Source of the DNA: Bradyrhizobium sp. CCBAU 051011
GTDB taxonomy: Bacteria; Pseudomonadota; Alphaproteobacteria; Rhizobiales; Xanthobacteraceae
Length of the DNA: 64,000 bases
Direction: 5' to 3'
NCBI RefSeq assembly: GCF_009930815.1
Contig: NZ_CP022222.1
Location: 1,530,501-1,594,500, forward strand
Each line of letters starts with the position of its first letter. Position 1 is the first letter of the stretch. Position numbers and translations under genes: made by a program. The notes beneath the pieces are model-generated. The model ran no database searches. It was given only the letters and a program-made list of their open reading frames with translations, and was not told the origin of the DNA. Shown in pieces: positions 16,178 through 24,106 of the stretch.

Positions 16178-16930
16178 ATGACAAAAGCCGCAAAGAAGCC
16201 CGCCGCGTCCAAGATCAAGAAGGCCGCGACTTCGAAAGCCGCGCTCGTCGAAAAATTGTCGCCGACGACTCCACCCGACACGAAGCCGACGGAAAGCGTT
16301 GCAAAGTGTCCGGTCCCGCCAGATATGGACGAGACTGTACCGCTGTTAAAGCACTTGGGCGGATCGATACACGATGATTGGAATCAGGCGCTCTGCAATC
16401 AGGTTTTGAATGCGGCTAAGTACCCAAAGAACGCCACACCAGAGGACAAGGCAAAGCTATATTTTTCGCACCTCGCGTTCTTGACCGGGGTTAACCCTCA
16501 AGACGTGATTGAAGGAATGATGGCTGCCCAACTCTTTGCCTCGCATTCCGCCTCGATGGAATGTTACCGGCGGGCGATGCTGCCCGATCAATCGCTGGAA
16601 GGTCGCACAGCCAACTTAGTACAGGCAGCAAAGCTCACCCGCGCGAATGCGTCTGTTGTGGAAGCGCTGACGAAATATCGAAACAAGGGAAAGCAGAGAA
16701 TCGTCATCGAGCACGTTCACGTCTATCAGGGCGGCCAAGCGGCCTTCATTGCCACCGGCGCCCCCGGGGAGGGGGTGGCAAAAATTAAGGAGGTTCAACC
16801 CCATGCTATTGGACATGCGCCTAGCGCCCCGTTGCGGTGCCAAGACCCGAGCAGGCTCGCCCTGCCAGTCGCCAGGAATGGCAAACGGACGTTGCCGGAT
16901 GCACGGCGGGCCATCGCCGGGAGCGCCTAA
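16178..16930 (+). CDS. Prophage-associated conserved hypothetical protein
   Basis: A 250-residue frame. It has a Lys/Ala-rich N-terminus (residues 1-45), a helical core (YFSHLAFLTGVNPQDVIEGMMAAQLFASHSASMECYRRAM), then LTRANASVVEALTKYRNKGKQRIVIEHVHVYQGGQA, and a polar tail. I recall the core with IVIEHVHV-GGQA from Bradyrhizobium prophage regions, always followed by an HGG-motif gene, as here. Its last 128 bases are shared with that gene in another frame. Function is unknown. Confidence 0.7.
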   Translation: MTKAAKKPAASKIKKAATSKAALVEKLSPTTPPDTKPTESVAKCPVPPDMDETVPLLKHLGGSIHDDWNQALCNQVLNAAKYPKNATPEDKAKLYFSHLAFLTGVNPQDVIEGMMAAQLFASHSASMECYRRAMLPDQSLEGRTANLVQAAKLTRANASVVEALTKYRNKGKQRIVIEHVHVYQGGQAAFIATGAPGEGVAKIKEVQPHAIGHAPSAPLRCQDPSRLALPVARNGKRTLPDARRAIAGSA

Positions 16931-17042
16931 AGGTAATCAGAATGCCCTCAAGCATGGCAGGTATTCGACACAGTCGATCCAGCTAAGGCGCGAGATTGCC
17001 TCGCTGATCCGTGAGATGAGGGAGGCCGCGGCTGGGCACTAG
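16803..17042 (+). CDS. HGGxSP-motif phage-type protein
   Basis: 79 residues from ATG 16803, with AAGGAGG 8 bases upstream inside the previous gene. The signature is CGAKTRAGSPCQSPGMANGRCRMHGGPSPGAPKGNQNALKHGRY, a Cys/His-containing motif typical of small phage and prophage proteins, possibly zinc-binding. It overlaps the upstream gene by 128 bases, and both frames look selected. No catalytic role is known. Confidence 0.75.
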   Translation: MLLDMRLAPRCGAKTRAGSPCQSPGMANGRCRMHGGPSPGAPKGNQNALKHGRYSTQSIQLRREIASLIREMREAAAGH

Positions 17043-17141
17043 GCCGACAATTCGGTTTCATCGCGCAGAGTCTACACAGACAGCGGCGTCCTTACCGCTT
17101 GTCAACCTTTGCCGAACATGGTGGAAGCACCGCAGGAGCGT

Positions 17142-17657
17142 ATGCACATGAAGAAGCTTTTTACGGTTGGATACGAGGGCAGCAAACCTTCCGACCTATT
17201 TGCGAGCCTCCAAGAGAGCGGCGTTTCCCTGCTGATCGATGTTCGTGACGTCCCGATCTCCCGCAAGCCCGGGTTTTCGAAGACCGCCCTCGCCCGAGGA
17301 TTGGACGAAGCCGGGATCCGGTACTTGCACTTGAAGGGCCTTGGCGATCCAAAGCCGGGCCGGATCGCCGCACGTGAGGGGCGTTTCTCAGACTTCCGGC
17401 GGATTTTCGGTGCCCATATGATGACTACTGCGGCGCAGCAGGGCTTGTCTGAAGCGGTCGCCGCCGCCTCAAAATCCATTGCGTGTTTGCTTTGCTTCGA
17501 ACAGGATCATACCAATTGCCACCGCTGCATCGTCGCTGAGTCGATGGCCAAGCGCGGAAAATTCAGTTTGGTTCATTTGACCGCCGCGCCGCTCATTGCC
17601 CGCACCTCGAAGGTTCGAATTTCCTCGGATGACAGGACACCCGCCTACATCGGGTAG
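17142..17657 (+). CDS. DUF488 family protein
   Basis: 171 residues. ATG 17142 lies 4 bases after AGGAG; ATG 17148 is also possible. The DUF488 pattern is clear: LFTVGYEGSKPSDLFASL, LLIDVRDVPISRKPGFSKTALA, YLHLKGLGDP, and the C-terminal pair in LLCFEQDHTNCHRCIVAESM (Cys and His residues). Family members occur near nucleic-acid and defence genes, but their reaction is unproven. The gene overlaps the start of the next gene by 29 bases, so the two are translationally coupled and probably act together. Confidence 0.85.
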   Translation: MHMKKLFTVGYEGSKPSDLFASLQESGVSLLIDVRDVPISRKPGFSKTALARGLDEAGIRYLHLKGLGDPKPGRIAAREGRFSDFRRIFGAHMMTTAAQQGLSEAVAAASKSIACLLCFEQDHTNCHRCIVAESMAKRGKFSLVHLTAAPLIARTSKVRISSDDRTPAYIG

Positions 17658-18402
17658 CACTGAGGCCGTCGTGATCGTGAAGGCCGCCCCTCAGGTCGGT
17701 CGCCGACACGGTGAAACCGTCTGTTGCGCTGGAATCGATCTGTACGGCAATTGGCTACGCCTCTACCCGGTTTCTTTCCGAACCTTAGAGCAGTCGAAGA
17801 AATTCGGTCGCTGGGACCGAATCAAGTTCAACTGGCGGCTGCCGAACGATGATAGGCGTTTGGAAAGTCGGCGCGTTGATCAGCAATCCATCGAAATTGT
17901 CGGAAAGCTGCGGAAGCCTGAACGCGAGAAGTTTCTCGGTAAGGCGATCGTCACCAGCCTAGTGCGGGAACGGGAAGCCGGGAAAAGCTTTGCCCTGCTC
18001 AAGCCCGAGATAATCGCGTTCAAAATCGAGAAAAAGGACACCGACGAGGTCAAGGCTGAAAAGCAAATGTTCGACGCGATCCGCGCCCAGGACGATCTTT
18101 TCTCGAAGCAGGTGACGAACAACTACAACCCGTGTCCGTTCAATTGTAAATATCGATATCGCACCGACGATGGCGTCCGCGAAGGCACCTGCCAAGATTG
18201 GGAAATTGAGGCGACCTATCACAACTGGTCGCGAGTGTACGGCGAGCAGAGGACGCTCGCGGACATGGAGCGGGTTTTTGGAAAGGAATACCCTGAAAAC
18301 GGAATGTTGCTGGCGATGGGGACCCATTCGGTGCATCAGGATACATGGCTGATCAACGGCGTGGTGCGCCAAGACGATATTAGCCAAGGCACCCTCTTCT
18401 GA
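17629..18402 (+). CDS. Conserved protein of unknown function coupled to DUF488
   Basis: 257 residues from ATG 17629, inside the 3' end of the DUF488 gene. Seen: an N-terminal beta-rich region with HGETVCCAGIDLYGNWLRLYPV, then WDRIKFNWRLPNDDRRLESRRVD, a long charged middle, a FSKQVTNNYNPCPFNCKYRYR cysteine pair, CQDWEIEATYHNWSRVYGE, and a C-terminal MLLAMGTHSVHQDTWLINGV. The RLYPV and GTHS segments recall uncharacterised proteins that accompany DUF488 elsewhere. No catalytic motif is recognised. A nucleic-acid or nucleotide role is only inference. Confidence 0.75.
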   Translation: MTGHPPTSGSTEAVVIVKAAPQVGRRHGETVCCAGIDLYGNWLRLYPVSFRTLEQSKKFGRWDRIKFNWRLPNDDRRLESRRVDQQSIEIVGKLRKPEREKFLGKAIVTSLVREREAGKSFALLKPEIIAFKIEKKDTDEVKAEKQMFDAIRAQDDLFSKQVTNNYNPCPFNCKYRYRTDDGVREGTCQDWEIEATYHNWSRVYGEQRTLADMERVFGKEYPENGMLLAMGTHSVHQDTWLINGVVRQDDISQGTLF

Positions 18403-18550
18403 CCGCTGGCCGGTGTTGAGTTCATCGCCGAGAATGGCGGGGGCGCTGGCGTGAGGATGATGAAGTAAAAGCGCTGATTTTTTATCAGAAGTACCCCCAC
18501 CCTTTTGGGGCCCCACGGCTCCGACTACGAATTTGCAAAAGGCGGGTTTC

Positions 18551-18787
18551 GTGCAGGGAAAGTTGAGCAAGTCAAAAGACGAACTTGAGGAATTGGCACT
18601 CAAGCGCATCCGAGCTTGGCCGGGATGCCGCGGAGCCGCGAGAATAGCGCTAACCTTGGACGACGACGGCGAGTGGTCATTCGAGGTGTCCGACGCAGGA
18701 TCAGCGGATGCTGAAAACGTCCGCCGTGCTGCAATCGCGGTTGGCCACACGATGCACGATGAGTTTGATCTGGCGACGGATCACTAA
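18551..18787 (+). CDS. Small conserved hypothetical protein
   Basis: 78 residues from GTG 18551; TTG 18533 is an alternative. The helical LSKSKDELEELALKRIRAWPGCRGAARIALTL is followed by an acidic DDDGEWSFEVSDAG and a final helix. Similar short proteins are scattered in Bradyrhizobium accessory regions; function is unknown. It overlaps the next gene by 29 bases. Confidence 0.55.
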   Translation: MQGKLSKSKDELEELALKRIRAWPGCRGAARIALTLDDDGEWSFEVSDAGSADAENVRRAAIAVGHTMHDEFDLATDH

Positions 18788-18974
18788 GCCACCGGACAAT
18801 GCCGAAAAGGCCAATCAAAATCGAGTTATCCAGGAAGGCGACGAGCGCTTTCTGCTGAAGGGGTACGCCGACGGCAGCGAGGAGCGCGTGCCAATCGTGA
18901 AGCTCCCAAGGAAACCGCCACGTTATAGGTACCGGACAGTGACCTTAGACAAGAGCAAGAAGAAGGGGTTTTGA
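18759..18974 (+). CDS. Small basic hypothetical protein
   Basis: 71 residues from ATG 18759. The C-terminal half (EGDERFLLKGYADGSEERVPIVKLPRKPPRYRYRTV) is a compact beta-rich, strongly basic segment ending KSKKKGF, suggestive of nucleic-acid contact. I recall near-identical tails in other Bradyrhizobium island genes. It overlaps the previous gene, so the pair is probably co-translated. Confidence 0.55.
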   Translation: MSLIWRRITKPPDNAEKANQNRVIQEGDERFLLKGYADGSEERVPIVKLPRKPPRYRYRTVTLDKSKKKGF

Positions 18975-18977
18975 TTC

Positions 18978-19136
18978 TTGAAGGTGCCCGCGGGATCTGG
19001 CGAGATCGCTTCGTTCCTGGGAAGTACCGCGTTTGCAGGCGATCGGATCAACAATCAGTCCCAGTCCGTGCAGGGAGGGACGTCGTTCGACATGTCGAAC
19101 GTTGTCCAGGAGTTCCTGCAGCGTTCGAAGCCGTAG
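18978..19136 (+). pseudogene. Possible phage protein C-terminal fragment
   Basis: An open stretch of 52 codons, beginning TTG, encodes GSGEIASFLGSTAFAGDRIN and ends NVVQEFLQRSKP. The Gly/Asn/Gln-rich style matches the prophage ejection-protein fragment upstream, so this may be the other end of that gene. It has no recognisable start site. Confidence 0.3.
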
Positions 19137-19254
19137 CGCCATGAGGTGAGCCAGATACAACGTTCATTCCGGGGTATCACATGAAAGCCGCTGATCCCGG
19201 CCGGTGCGCCGCTGGACCATGTTCCTGTTCGGAAAACCTAGCGAGGAGCGGACA

Positions 19255-19554
19255 ATGCGATCAACAACCATCGCGAAGGTGACCCTGGCTGCGACCATTT
19301 TTTCGTTGGTCATCACGCCAAAGTCTGCCCGGGCCGACGAAGGAGGTCTCAGCTTCTGGCTGCCGGGCACGTTCGGTAGCCTCGCGGCAACGCCCGGAAC
19401 ACCCGGATGGTCGTGGGCCACGTTTTATATCCACACCGATGTGGCCTCGGCCGCGGGAGCGCAATTCCCACGCGGCGGTCGGGTCGATGTCGGATTGAGC
19501 GGCCGAGGTGACCTGGTGGGGTTCGGGCCATGCTGCGGGTTGCGCATCCCATAA
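19255..19554 (+). pseudogene. SphA/MetA-type outer membrane transporter, 3'-truncated
   Basis: It starts at ATG 19255. A signal peptide (residues 1-25, ending KSARA) is followed by the mature N-terminus DEGGLSFWLPGTFGSLAATPGTPGW and FPRGGRVDVGLSGRGDLVGFGP, the conserved opening of the phenol-degradation MetA / SphA-like beta-barrel family. The family runs to about 300 residues; here it stops at residue 99 just after GFGP. The break lies about 200 bases from the 3' end of tRNA-Phe, as expected if island integration or deletion cut the gene. Confidence 0.75.
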
Positions 19555-19759
19555 AAGCGGAATTTGAATTATCGGCCGATATCGAGAGTTGTGCCTGATT
19601 TCAAAGGCCGAATAATTCACCAGAAAATACCCGGAAATTCGAATTTTTCCGCGGCGGATATCAAATCGCCTACTTGCGTCCCCAGTGCGTCCCCATCACG
19701 ATTTCGTGTCCGCCCCCACAGGCATACTCGGCACCGACCATTGAAATCATTGATGAAAA

Positions 19760-19835
19760 TGGTGCCCAGGGGCGGGATCGAACCACCGACACTGCGATTT
19801 TCAGTCGCATGCTCTACCAACTGAGCTACCTGGGC
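19760..19835 (-). tRNA. tRNA-Phe (GAA)
   Basis: A 76-base tRNA on the minus strand including an encoded CCA. It begins GCCCAGGTAGCTCAG, has anticodon loop CTGAAAA (anticodon GAA), the T-loop GGTTCGATCC, and an acceptor 3' strand ending CTGGGCACCA. Its 3' end faces the accessory block to the left, which makes it the probable attachment site for the island. Confidence 0.97.
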
Positions 19836-19972
19836 ATCTCGAAGGCCCAAAGGCCGCACCGAGCGGGCGGTTTATAGAGAGGTCGGGCGGCCATGTCCAC
19901 CCGCCTTCGCCTGCGGCTTCGGCGCGGCGGGCCCGGCTGGTGCCCCATCCCCAAGTTATTGGTGGATATCCC

Positions 19973-20167
19973 TTATTCGGCGTCTTCGGGGTCGGTGGGG
20001 CGGCCGGGGATGACGTAGGTGTCGGAGAGCCAGCGGTTCAGGTCAACGTCGCGGCAGCGGCTGGAACAGAACGGCAGTTTGGCAGGGTCGGCCGGCTTGC
20101 CGCAGACCGGGCAAGGCTTTGGCGGCGGCTTGGGTCCGCCGGCCTCCTTGGGGCCGTCAACTGGCAT
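19973..20167 (-). CDS. yacG: DNA gyrase inhibitor YacG (zinc protein)
   Basis: 64 residues with the diagnostic four-cysteine zinc finger [20 protein letters not shown] followed by [17 protein letters not shown]. YacG binds GyrB and inhibits gyrase. Its start lies inside the end of maf (11-base overlap), which indicates translational coupling, as in related alphaproteobacteria. Confidence 0.95.
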   Translation of the reverse strand: MPVDGPKEAGGPKPPPKPCPVCGKPADPAKLPFCSSRCRDVDLNRWLSDTYVIPGRPTDPEDAE

Positions 20168-20780
20168 TGAGCCAGCCGAACCGGATCGGGAAGCCCTCGC
20201 CGCCCATCAGCGTGACCGATTCGTAGAGCGGCAGGCCGACCACGTTGGTGTAGGAGCCGACCATCTTGACCACGAACGAGCCGGCAATGCCCTGCACGGC
20301 ATAGCCGCCGGCTTTGCCGCGCCATTCGCCGGAGCCGATATAGGCCTGGATGTCGTCCTCGCTGAGCCGCTTGAAACGCACCCTGGTCTCGATCAGGCGC
20401 TGGCGGAACGCCTCCTTCGGCGTCACCAGGCAGATCGCGGTGTAGACGCGGTGGTTGCGGCCCGACAACAGCCGCAGGCACTGCGCGGCTTCATCGACCA
20501 GATTGGCCTTGGGCAGGATGCGGCGGCCGACCGCGACCACGGTATCGGCGGCGAGGATGAAGGCGCCGCGCAGCTCGTCGTCGAGCTGGACCGATTTCAG
20601 CGCCGCGTCGGCCTTGGCACGGGCGAGGCGGTTGGCGCAGGCGCGCGGCAGCTCGCCCCGCTTCGGCGTTTCGTCGACATCGGCCGGGCGTAGCGCGTCG
20701 GGCTCGATGCCGGCCTGGTTGAGCAGGCTGAGCCGCCGCGGCGAACCGGAAGCAAGAACGAGTTTGGGACGGCCAAGCAT
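20157..20780 (-). CDS. maf: Maf-like nucleoside triphosphate pyrophosphatase
   Basis: 207 residues. Family signatures: [19 protein letters not shown] (substrate loop), [21 protein letters not shown] (catalytic Asp region) and the C-terminal [10 protein letters not shown]. Maf enzymes hydrolyse non-canonical or UTP/dTTP-type nucleotides and restrain septation. It heads a maf-yacG pair. In related genomes infA commonly precedes maf; it is not present in the 293-base gap here. Confidence 0.95.
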   Translation of the reverse strand: MLGRPKLVLASGSPRRLSLLNQAGIEPDALRPADVDETPKRGELPRACANRLARAKADAALKSVQLDDELRGAFILAADTVVAVGRRILPKANLVDEAAQCLRLLSGRNHRVYTAICLVTPKEAFRQRLIETRVRFKRLSEDDIQAYIGSGEWRGKAGGYAVQGIAGSFVVKMVGSYTNVVGLPLYESVTLMGGEGFPIRFGWLNAS

Positions 20781-21073
20781 GCTTGATGTGTCGGGATTTT
20801 GGGATTCGGATGGACGCGCGCGCGGAACCTATCGGAAGGCACTCCTTTCCACAACCGGGGAACAAGTGATTGTTGCGACTGCGAATCTCTCCGTCGTCCC
20901 TGCCTAGTGCGCAATTGCGCACGGGGCGCAGGGACCCATAACCACAGGCGGTTGTCATGGGGATGACAGTGGGTGGCTGGCACTTTCTCGACTTACCCGA
21001 CCGCAGGGCCGCGATGAGCGCAAGTGCGCTCACGCTCGGGGTTCCTGCTTTCGCAGGAACGACGGAAAGAGCT
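20781..21073. repeat. Gene-free stretch with palindromic intergenic repeats
   Basis: No gene is visible on either strand. It contains the perfect hairpin GTTCCTGCTTTCGCAGGAAC (21041-21060) and a degraded inverted CAATTGCGCAC-type unit near 20910-20925, both typical of Bradyrhizobium REP-like elements. infA, expected here by synteny, is absent. Confidence 0.6.
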
Positions 21074-21538
21074 TTACCCGCTCGCGGCCCCGACCTTGGC
21101 AAAGCGGCGGCGGATGCGCATCAACAGGCCGTCGCAGACCTCACGATAGGCGGCGAGTTTTTGGTCACGGCTGCCCTCGGTGCCGGTCGGGTCCGGCGTC
21201 GGCCAGTATTCGACATCGGCGGCCATGGTGCGCGTCAGCTCCAGCGCCTTGTGATGGGCCTCCGGCGACAGCGTGATGATGAGATCGAAATTGAGCCCTT
21301 CCCAGTCCTCGAGCTCCTCGAACGTCATCGGCTTGTGGCCGGAAATATCCTGGCCGAGTTCGGCCATCACGGCGACCGCGAACGGATCGAGCTCGCCCTT
21401 CCTGGCGCCGGCGGATTTCACGTAGAGCGCCTGCGGGAACATCTGCTTGAGCAGGCTTTCCGCCATCGGCGAACGCACGCTGTTCAGCCCGCATGCGAAC
21501 AGCACGGCCTGCGGGTTGCGCGCGCCGGGCGCATCCAT
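21074..21538 (-). CDS. Low-molecular-weight protein tyrosine phosphatase / arsenate reductase-like
   Basis: 154 residues. The P-loop CGLNSVR (C16 to R22, the C-x5-R signature) is followed by SPMAESLL, and the general-acid loop PDPTG is near residue 133. This variant P-loop replaces the classical CxGNxCRS, as in alphaproteobacterial orthologues beside hisD and UPF0262. The natural substrate is unknown; arsenate reduction is not implied by the context. Confidence 0.9.
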   Translation of the reverse strand: MDAPGARNPQAVLFACGLNSVRSPMAESLLKQMFPQALYVKSAGARKGELDPFAVAVMAELGQDISGHKPMTFEELEDWEGLNFDLIITLSPEAHHKALELTRTMAADVEYWPTPDPTGTEGSRDQKLAAYREVCDGLLMRIRRRFAKVGAASG

Positions 21539-21580
21539 GCGTTACGAGATCCGGCTGCGCGACATCATGCGTTCATTTTT

Positions 21581-21629
21581 ACGCATGATCTTATCCGAAA
21601 ACCGCTGCGCACTTTTCGGGATCATGCGT
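21581..21629. repeat. CATGATC-type palindromic repeat, copy 1
   Basis: ACGCATGATCTTATCCGAAAACCG...CTTTTCGGGATCATGCGT is an imperfect palindrome, common between genes in Bradyrhizobium. It reaches into the last codons and stop of UPF0262. A second copy lies at 24060. Confidence 0.75.
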
Positions 21630-22125
21630 CCTGCCCTTTCCAGTGCAGCACGCAGATCAGCGTGAACAGGCGGCGCGCGGTTTCGAAATCGATTCTTACC
21701 TTGCCCTTTAGCCGCTCCTGCAGCGTGCGCGAGCCTTCGTCATGGATGCCGCGGCGGCCCATGTCGATCGCCTCGATCTTGTCGGGCGTAGCTGTCCGGA
21801 TCGCCTGGTAGTAGCTGTCGCAGATCATGAAATAGTCCTTCACGATTCTGCGGAACGGCGTCAGCGACAACAGATGCGCCACCACGGGCGTGCCGTTCTC
21901 GTGGCGGATGTCGAACATCAGGCGGTTGCCGGTAATTGCAATGTGCAGCGTGAACGGCCCCTGCTCCGCGCCATCAGGCGCGAACAAATTCTGCTCGATC
22001 AGATCGTAGATCGCGATTGCGCGCTCGTGCTCGATATCGGGACCGGAACGCCCGATCGATTCCTCGTCGAGCGTCACCGCGACGATGCGGTTGTGCTGAT
22101 CATCGTCTGGTGGCGGTTTGTTCAT
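21622..22125 (-). CDS. UPF0262 family protein
   Basis: 167 residues from ATG 22125, whose ATG overlaps the hisD stop (ATGA). The longer open frame upstream is hisD read out of frame. Conserved segments: [52 protein letters not shown], and [15 protein letters not shown]. It is an uncharacterised family of alphaproteobacteria, almost always between hisD and the LMW phosphatase. The C-terminus ends inside a palindromic repeat. Confidence 0.92.
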   Translation of the reverse strand: MNKPPPDDDQHNRIVAVTLDEESIGRSGPDIEHERAIAIYDLIEQNLFAPDGAEQGPFTLHIAITGNRLMFDIRHENGTPVVAHLLSLTPFRRIVKDYFMICDSYYQAIRTATPDKIEAIDMGRRGIHDEGSRTLQERLKGKVRIDFETARRLFTLICVLHWKGQDA

Positions 22126-23417
22126 GGCAAATTGAGGCGCAATCCGACGGAGCGTGAATGGGCATCCAGACCCTCGGCCTTGCCCAAGGTCATCGCGGCG
22201 GGCCCCAGCGCGCGCAACTGGTCCGGCCCGCATTTGAGAATCGAGGTGCGCTTCATGAAGTCTAGCACGCCGAGCCCGGACGAAAACCGCGCCGAGCGCG
22301 CGGTGGGCAGGACATGGTTGGAGCCGCCGACATAATCGCCGATCGCTTCGGGCGTATGGGGCCCGAGGAAAATCGCGCCGGCATTGCGGACTTTTGCCGA
22401 CAGCGCTTCGGCATCCGCTGTCATGATTTCCAGATGCTCGGCAGCGATGGCGTTCGCCAGCTCGACCGCCTCGTCGAGCTTTTTCACCATGATGACGGCG
22501 CCGAAATCGTTCCACGAGGCCCGCGCGATGTCGCCGCGAGGGAGCGTCGCAAGCTGGGATTCCACCGCGCGCTCGACCTCGGCCGCGAGGGCCGCGCTGT
22601 CGGTGATCAGGATCGATTGCGCGCTGGCGTCGTGCTCGGCCTGCGCCAGCAGATCGGCGGCGATCCAGCCGGCGTTACCCGTGTCGTCTGATATGACGAG
22701 CACTTCCGAGGGGCCGGCGATCATGTCGATGCCGACCTTGCCGAACACCAGCCGCTTGGCGGCGGCGACATAGGCATTCCCCGGGCCGACGATCTTGGCG
22801 ACCGGCGCGATCGTCGCCGTGCCATAGGCCAAAGCCGCCACTGCCTGCGCGCCGCCGACGCGATAGATCTCGGAGACGCCGCCGAGATAGGCCGCAGCCA
22901 GCACCAGCGGGTTGAGCTTGCCGTCGGGCGAGGGCACCACCATCACCACGCGCGACACGCCGGCGACGCTCGCCGGCACCGCATTCATCAGCACCGAGGA
23001 CGGATAGGCCGCGGTGCCGCCGGGCACGTAGAGGCCGACCGCATCGACCGCGCTCCAGCGCCAGCCGAGTTCGACGCCCAGCGCATCGGTAAAGCGCTCG
23101 TCCTTCGGCAGTTGCCTCCGGTGGAAGGCCTCGATCCGGTCGCGGGCGAATTTCAGCGCTTCGACGGTTTTGGGATCGCAGGCCTTCACCGCGGCATCGA
23201 TTTCGGCCGCGGTCACGCGCAAGCCGGCGGCGTCGACTTCGAGCCGGTCGAATTTTTTCGTCGCCTCGATCAGGGCGGCGTCGCCGCGCGCGGCCACGTC
23301 GTCGACGATGGCCCTGGTGGCGCGCTCGACATCGGCCGAAACCTCGCGTTTGGCGGCGAGGAATTCCTTGAATTTCGGCTCGAAATCGGCGCTGCTGGTA
23401 TCCAGGCGAACGGGCAT
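22122..23417 (-). CDS. hisD: Histidinol dehydrogenase
   Basis: 431 residues from ATG 23417 ([16 protein letters not shown]). HisD performs the last two oxidations of histidine biosynthesis, histidinol to histidine with two NAD+. Seen: [20 protein letters not shown], the zinc/substrate segment [13 protein letters not shown], catalytic Glu-His in [10 protein letters not shown], and the C-terminal FMKRTSIL. It is translationally coupled to UPF0262 downstream. No other his genes are adjacent. Confidence 0.97.
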   Translation of the reverse strand: MPVRLDTSSADFEPKFKEFLAAKREVSADVERATRAIVDDVAARGDAALIEATKKFDRLEVDAAGLRVTAAEIDAAVKACDPKTVEALKFARDRIEAFHRRQLPKDERFTDALGVELGWRWSAVDAVGLYVPGGTAAYPSSVLMNAVPASVAGVSRVVMVVPSPDGKLNPLVLAAAYLGGVSEIYRVGGAQAVAALAYGTATIAPVAKIVGPGNAYVAAAKRLVFGKVGIDMIAGPSEVLVISDDTGNAGWIAADLLAQAEHDASAQSILITDSAALAAEVERAVESQLATLPRGDIARASWNDFGAVIMVKKLDEAVELANAIAAEHLEIMTADAEALSAKVRNAGAIFLGPHTPEAIGDYVGGSNHVLPTARSARFSSGLGVLDFMKRTSILKCGPDQLRALGPAAMTLGKAEGLDAHSRSVGLRLNLP

Positions 23418-23492
23418 GGCGGCTTTCTGGGCGAGATCGAAAGGTCCATGCTCAATGGCGCGGCGGCCAAGGGCCGTCAACCCTGTGGGACC

Positions 23493-23567
23493 GTCATTCC
23501 GGGATGGTCCGCAAGGACCAGACCCGGAATCTCGAGATTCCGGGTTCGCTTCGCGCCCCGGAATGAC
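23493..23567. repeat. GTCATTCCGGG...CCCCGGAATGAC repeat, copy 1
   Basis: The ends GTCATTCCGGG and CCCGGAATGAC are inverted, with an internal CCCGGAATCTCGAGATTCCGGG palindrome. It fills the gap between hisD and DUF2948 and is one of three related copies (also 25498 and 27139). Confidence 0.75.
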
Positions 23568-23578
23568 TTCCCCTCACC

Positions 23579-24031
23579 TCACCTCTCCGGCCCCAGGGGC
23601 GCGATGGCGAGGTCGCTGGTGCCGATATCGTCGGTGCCGAGGTCGGTCAGCTCGCATTCCAGGCATTCGACGTCGAGCCGCAGCGCCCCGCCATGGCTGA
23701 ACAGCAGCAGCGCGCTGCCGCCCGGAGGCTCGGCGGGGTGGAATTCGATCCCGACCAGTTCCAGCACCGCATCCGGCTGGTCCAGATCGATATTGCGGGA
23801 CTTGCAGGCCAGGACGCGGTCGAAGCGCAGTGCCGCGATCGAGCGGCGCGGTTCGGTTCCGCCCGACAGTGTCTGCTCCCAGTCCAGCCGGTTCATGCCG
23901 ACCACCAGCCGCTTTTCATCCTGCCGCCAGACGATGTCGGCTGCGAGGACGCGGGCGTCCTGCACATGGGCGGAGATCACCGCGAGATCGTCGGCGTCGA
24001 GCGCAATCAGTTTGAGCAGGTCCGCCGGCAT
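23579..24031 (-). CDS. DUF2948 family protein
   Basis: 150 residues from ATG 24031 (MPADLLKLIALDADDLAVIS). Conserved features: LIALDADDLAVISAHVQDARV, IVWRQDEKRLVVGMNRLDWE, and the C-terminal acidic LRLDVECLECELTDLG. This is an uncharacterised alphaproteobacterial family located between murA and hisD, as here. The upstream codons to 24103 fall in a palindromic repeat and are not counted. Confidence 0.9.
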   Translation of the reverse strand: MPADLLKLIALDADDLAVISAHVQDARVLAADIVWRQDEKRLVVGMNRLDWEQTLSGGTEPRRSIAALRFDRVLACKSRNIDLDQPDAVLELVGIEFHPAEPPGGSALLLFSHGGALRLDVECLECELTDLGTDDIGTSDLAIAPLGPER

Positions 24032-24059
24032 TCCCAAAAAGTCCTTCGCTGATGTTTGG

Positions 24060-24106
24060 ACATGATCTCTTTCGGAAAACCGGTTCCCACTTTTCCGGAT
24101 CATGCT
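24060..24106. repeat. CATGATC-type palindromic repeat, copy 2
   Basis: ACATGATCTCTTTCGGAAAACCGG...CTTTTCCGGATCATGCT is a better-preserved palindrome of the same family as 21581. It separates murA from DUF2948 and could form a transcript-end hairpin. Confidence 0.75.

Noticed and set aside
19617..19859. Minus-strand frame across tRNA-Phe
   Set aside because: It runs through the tRNA gene and its flanks; no protein resemblance.
21074..21538. Arsenate resistance role for the LMW phosphatase
   Set aside because: The fold fits LMW phosphatases, but no arsR, arsB or acr3 is nearby and the gene is part of a conserved hisD neighbourhood, so an ars role is not supported.
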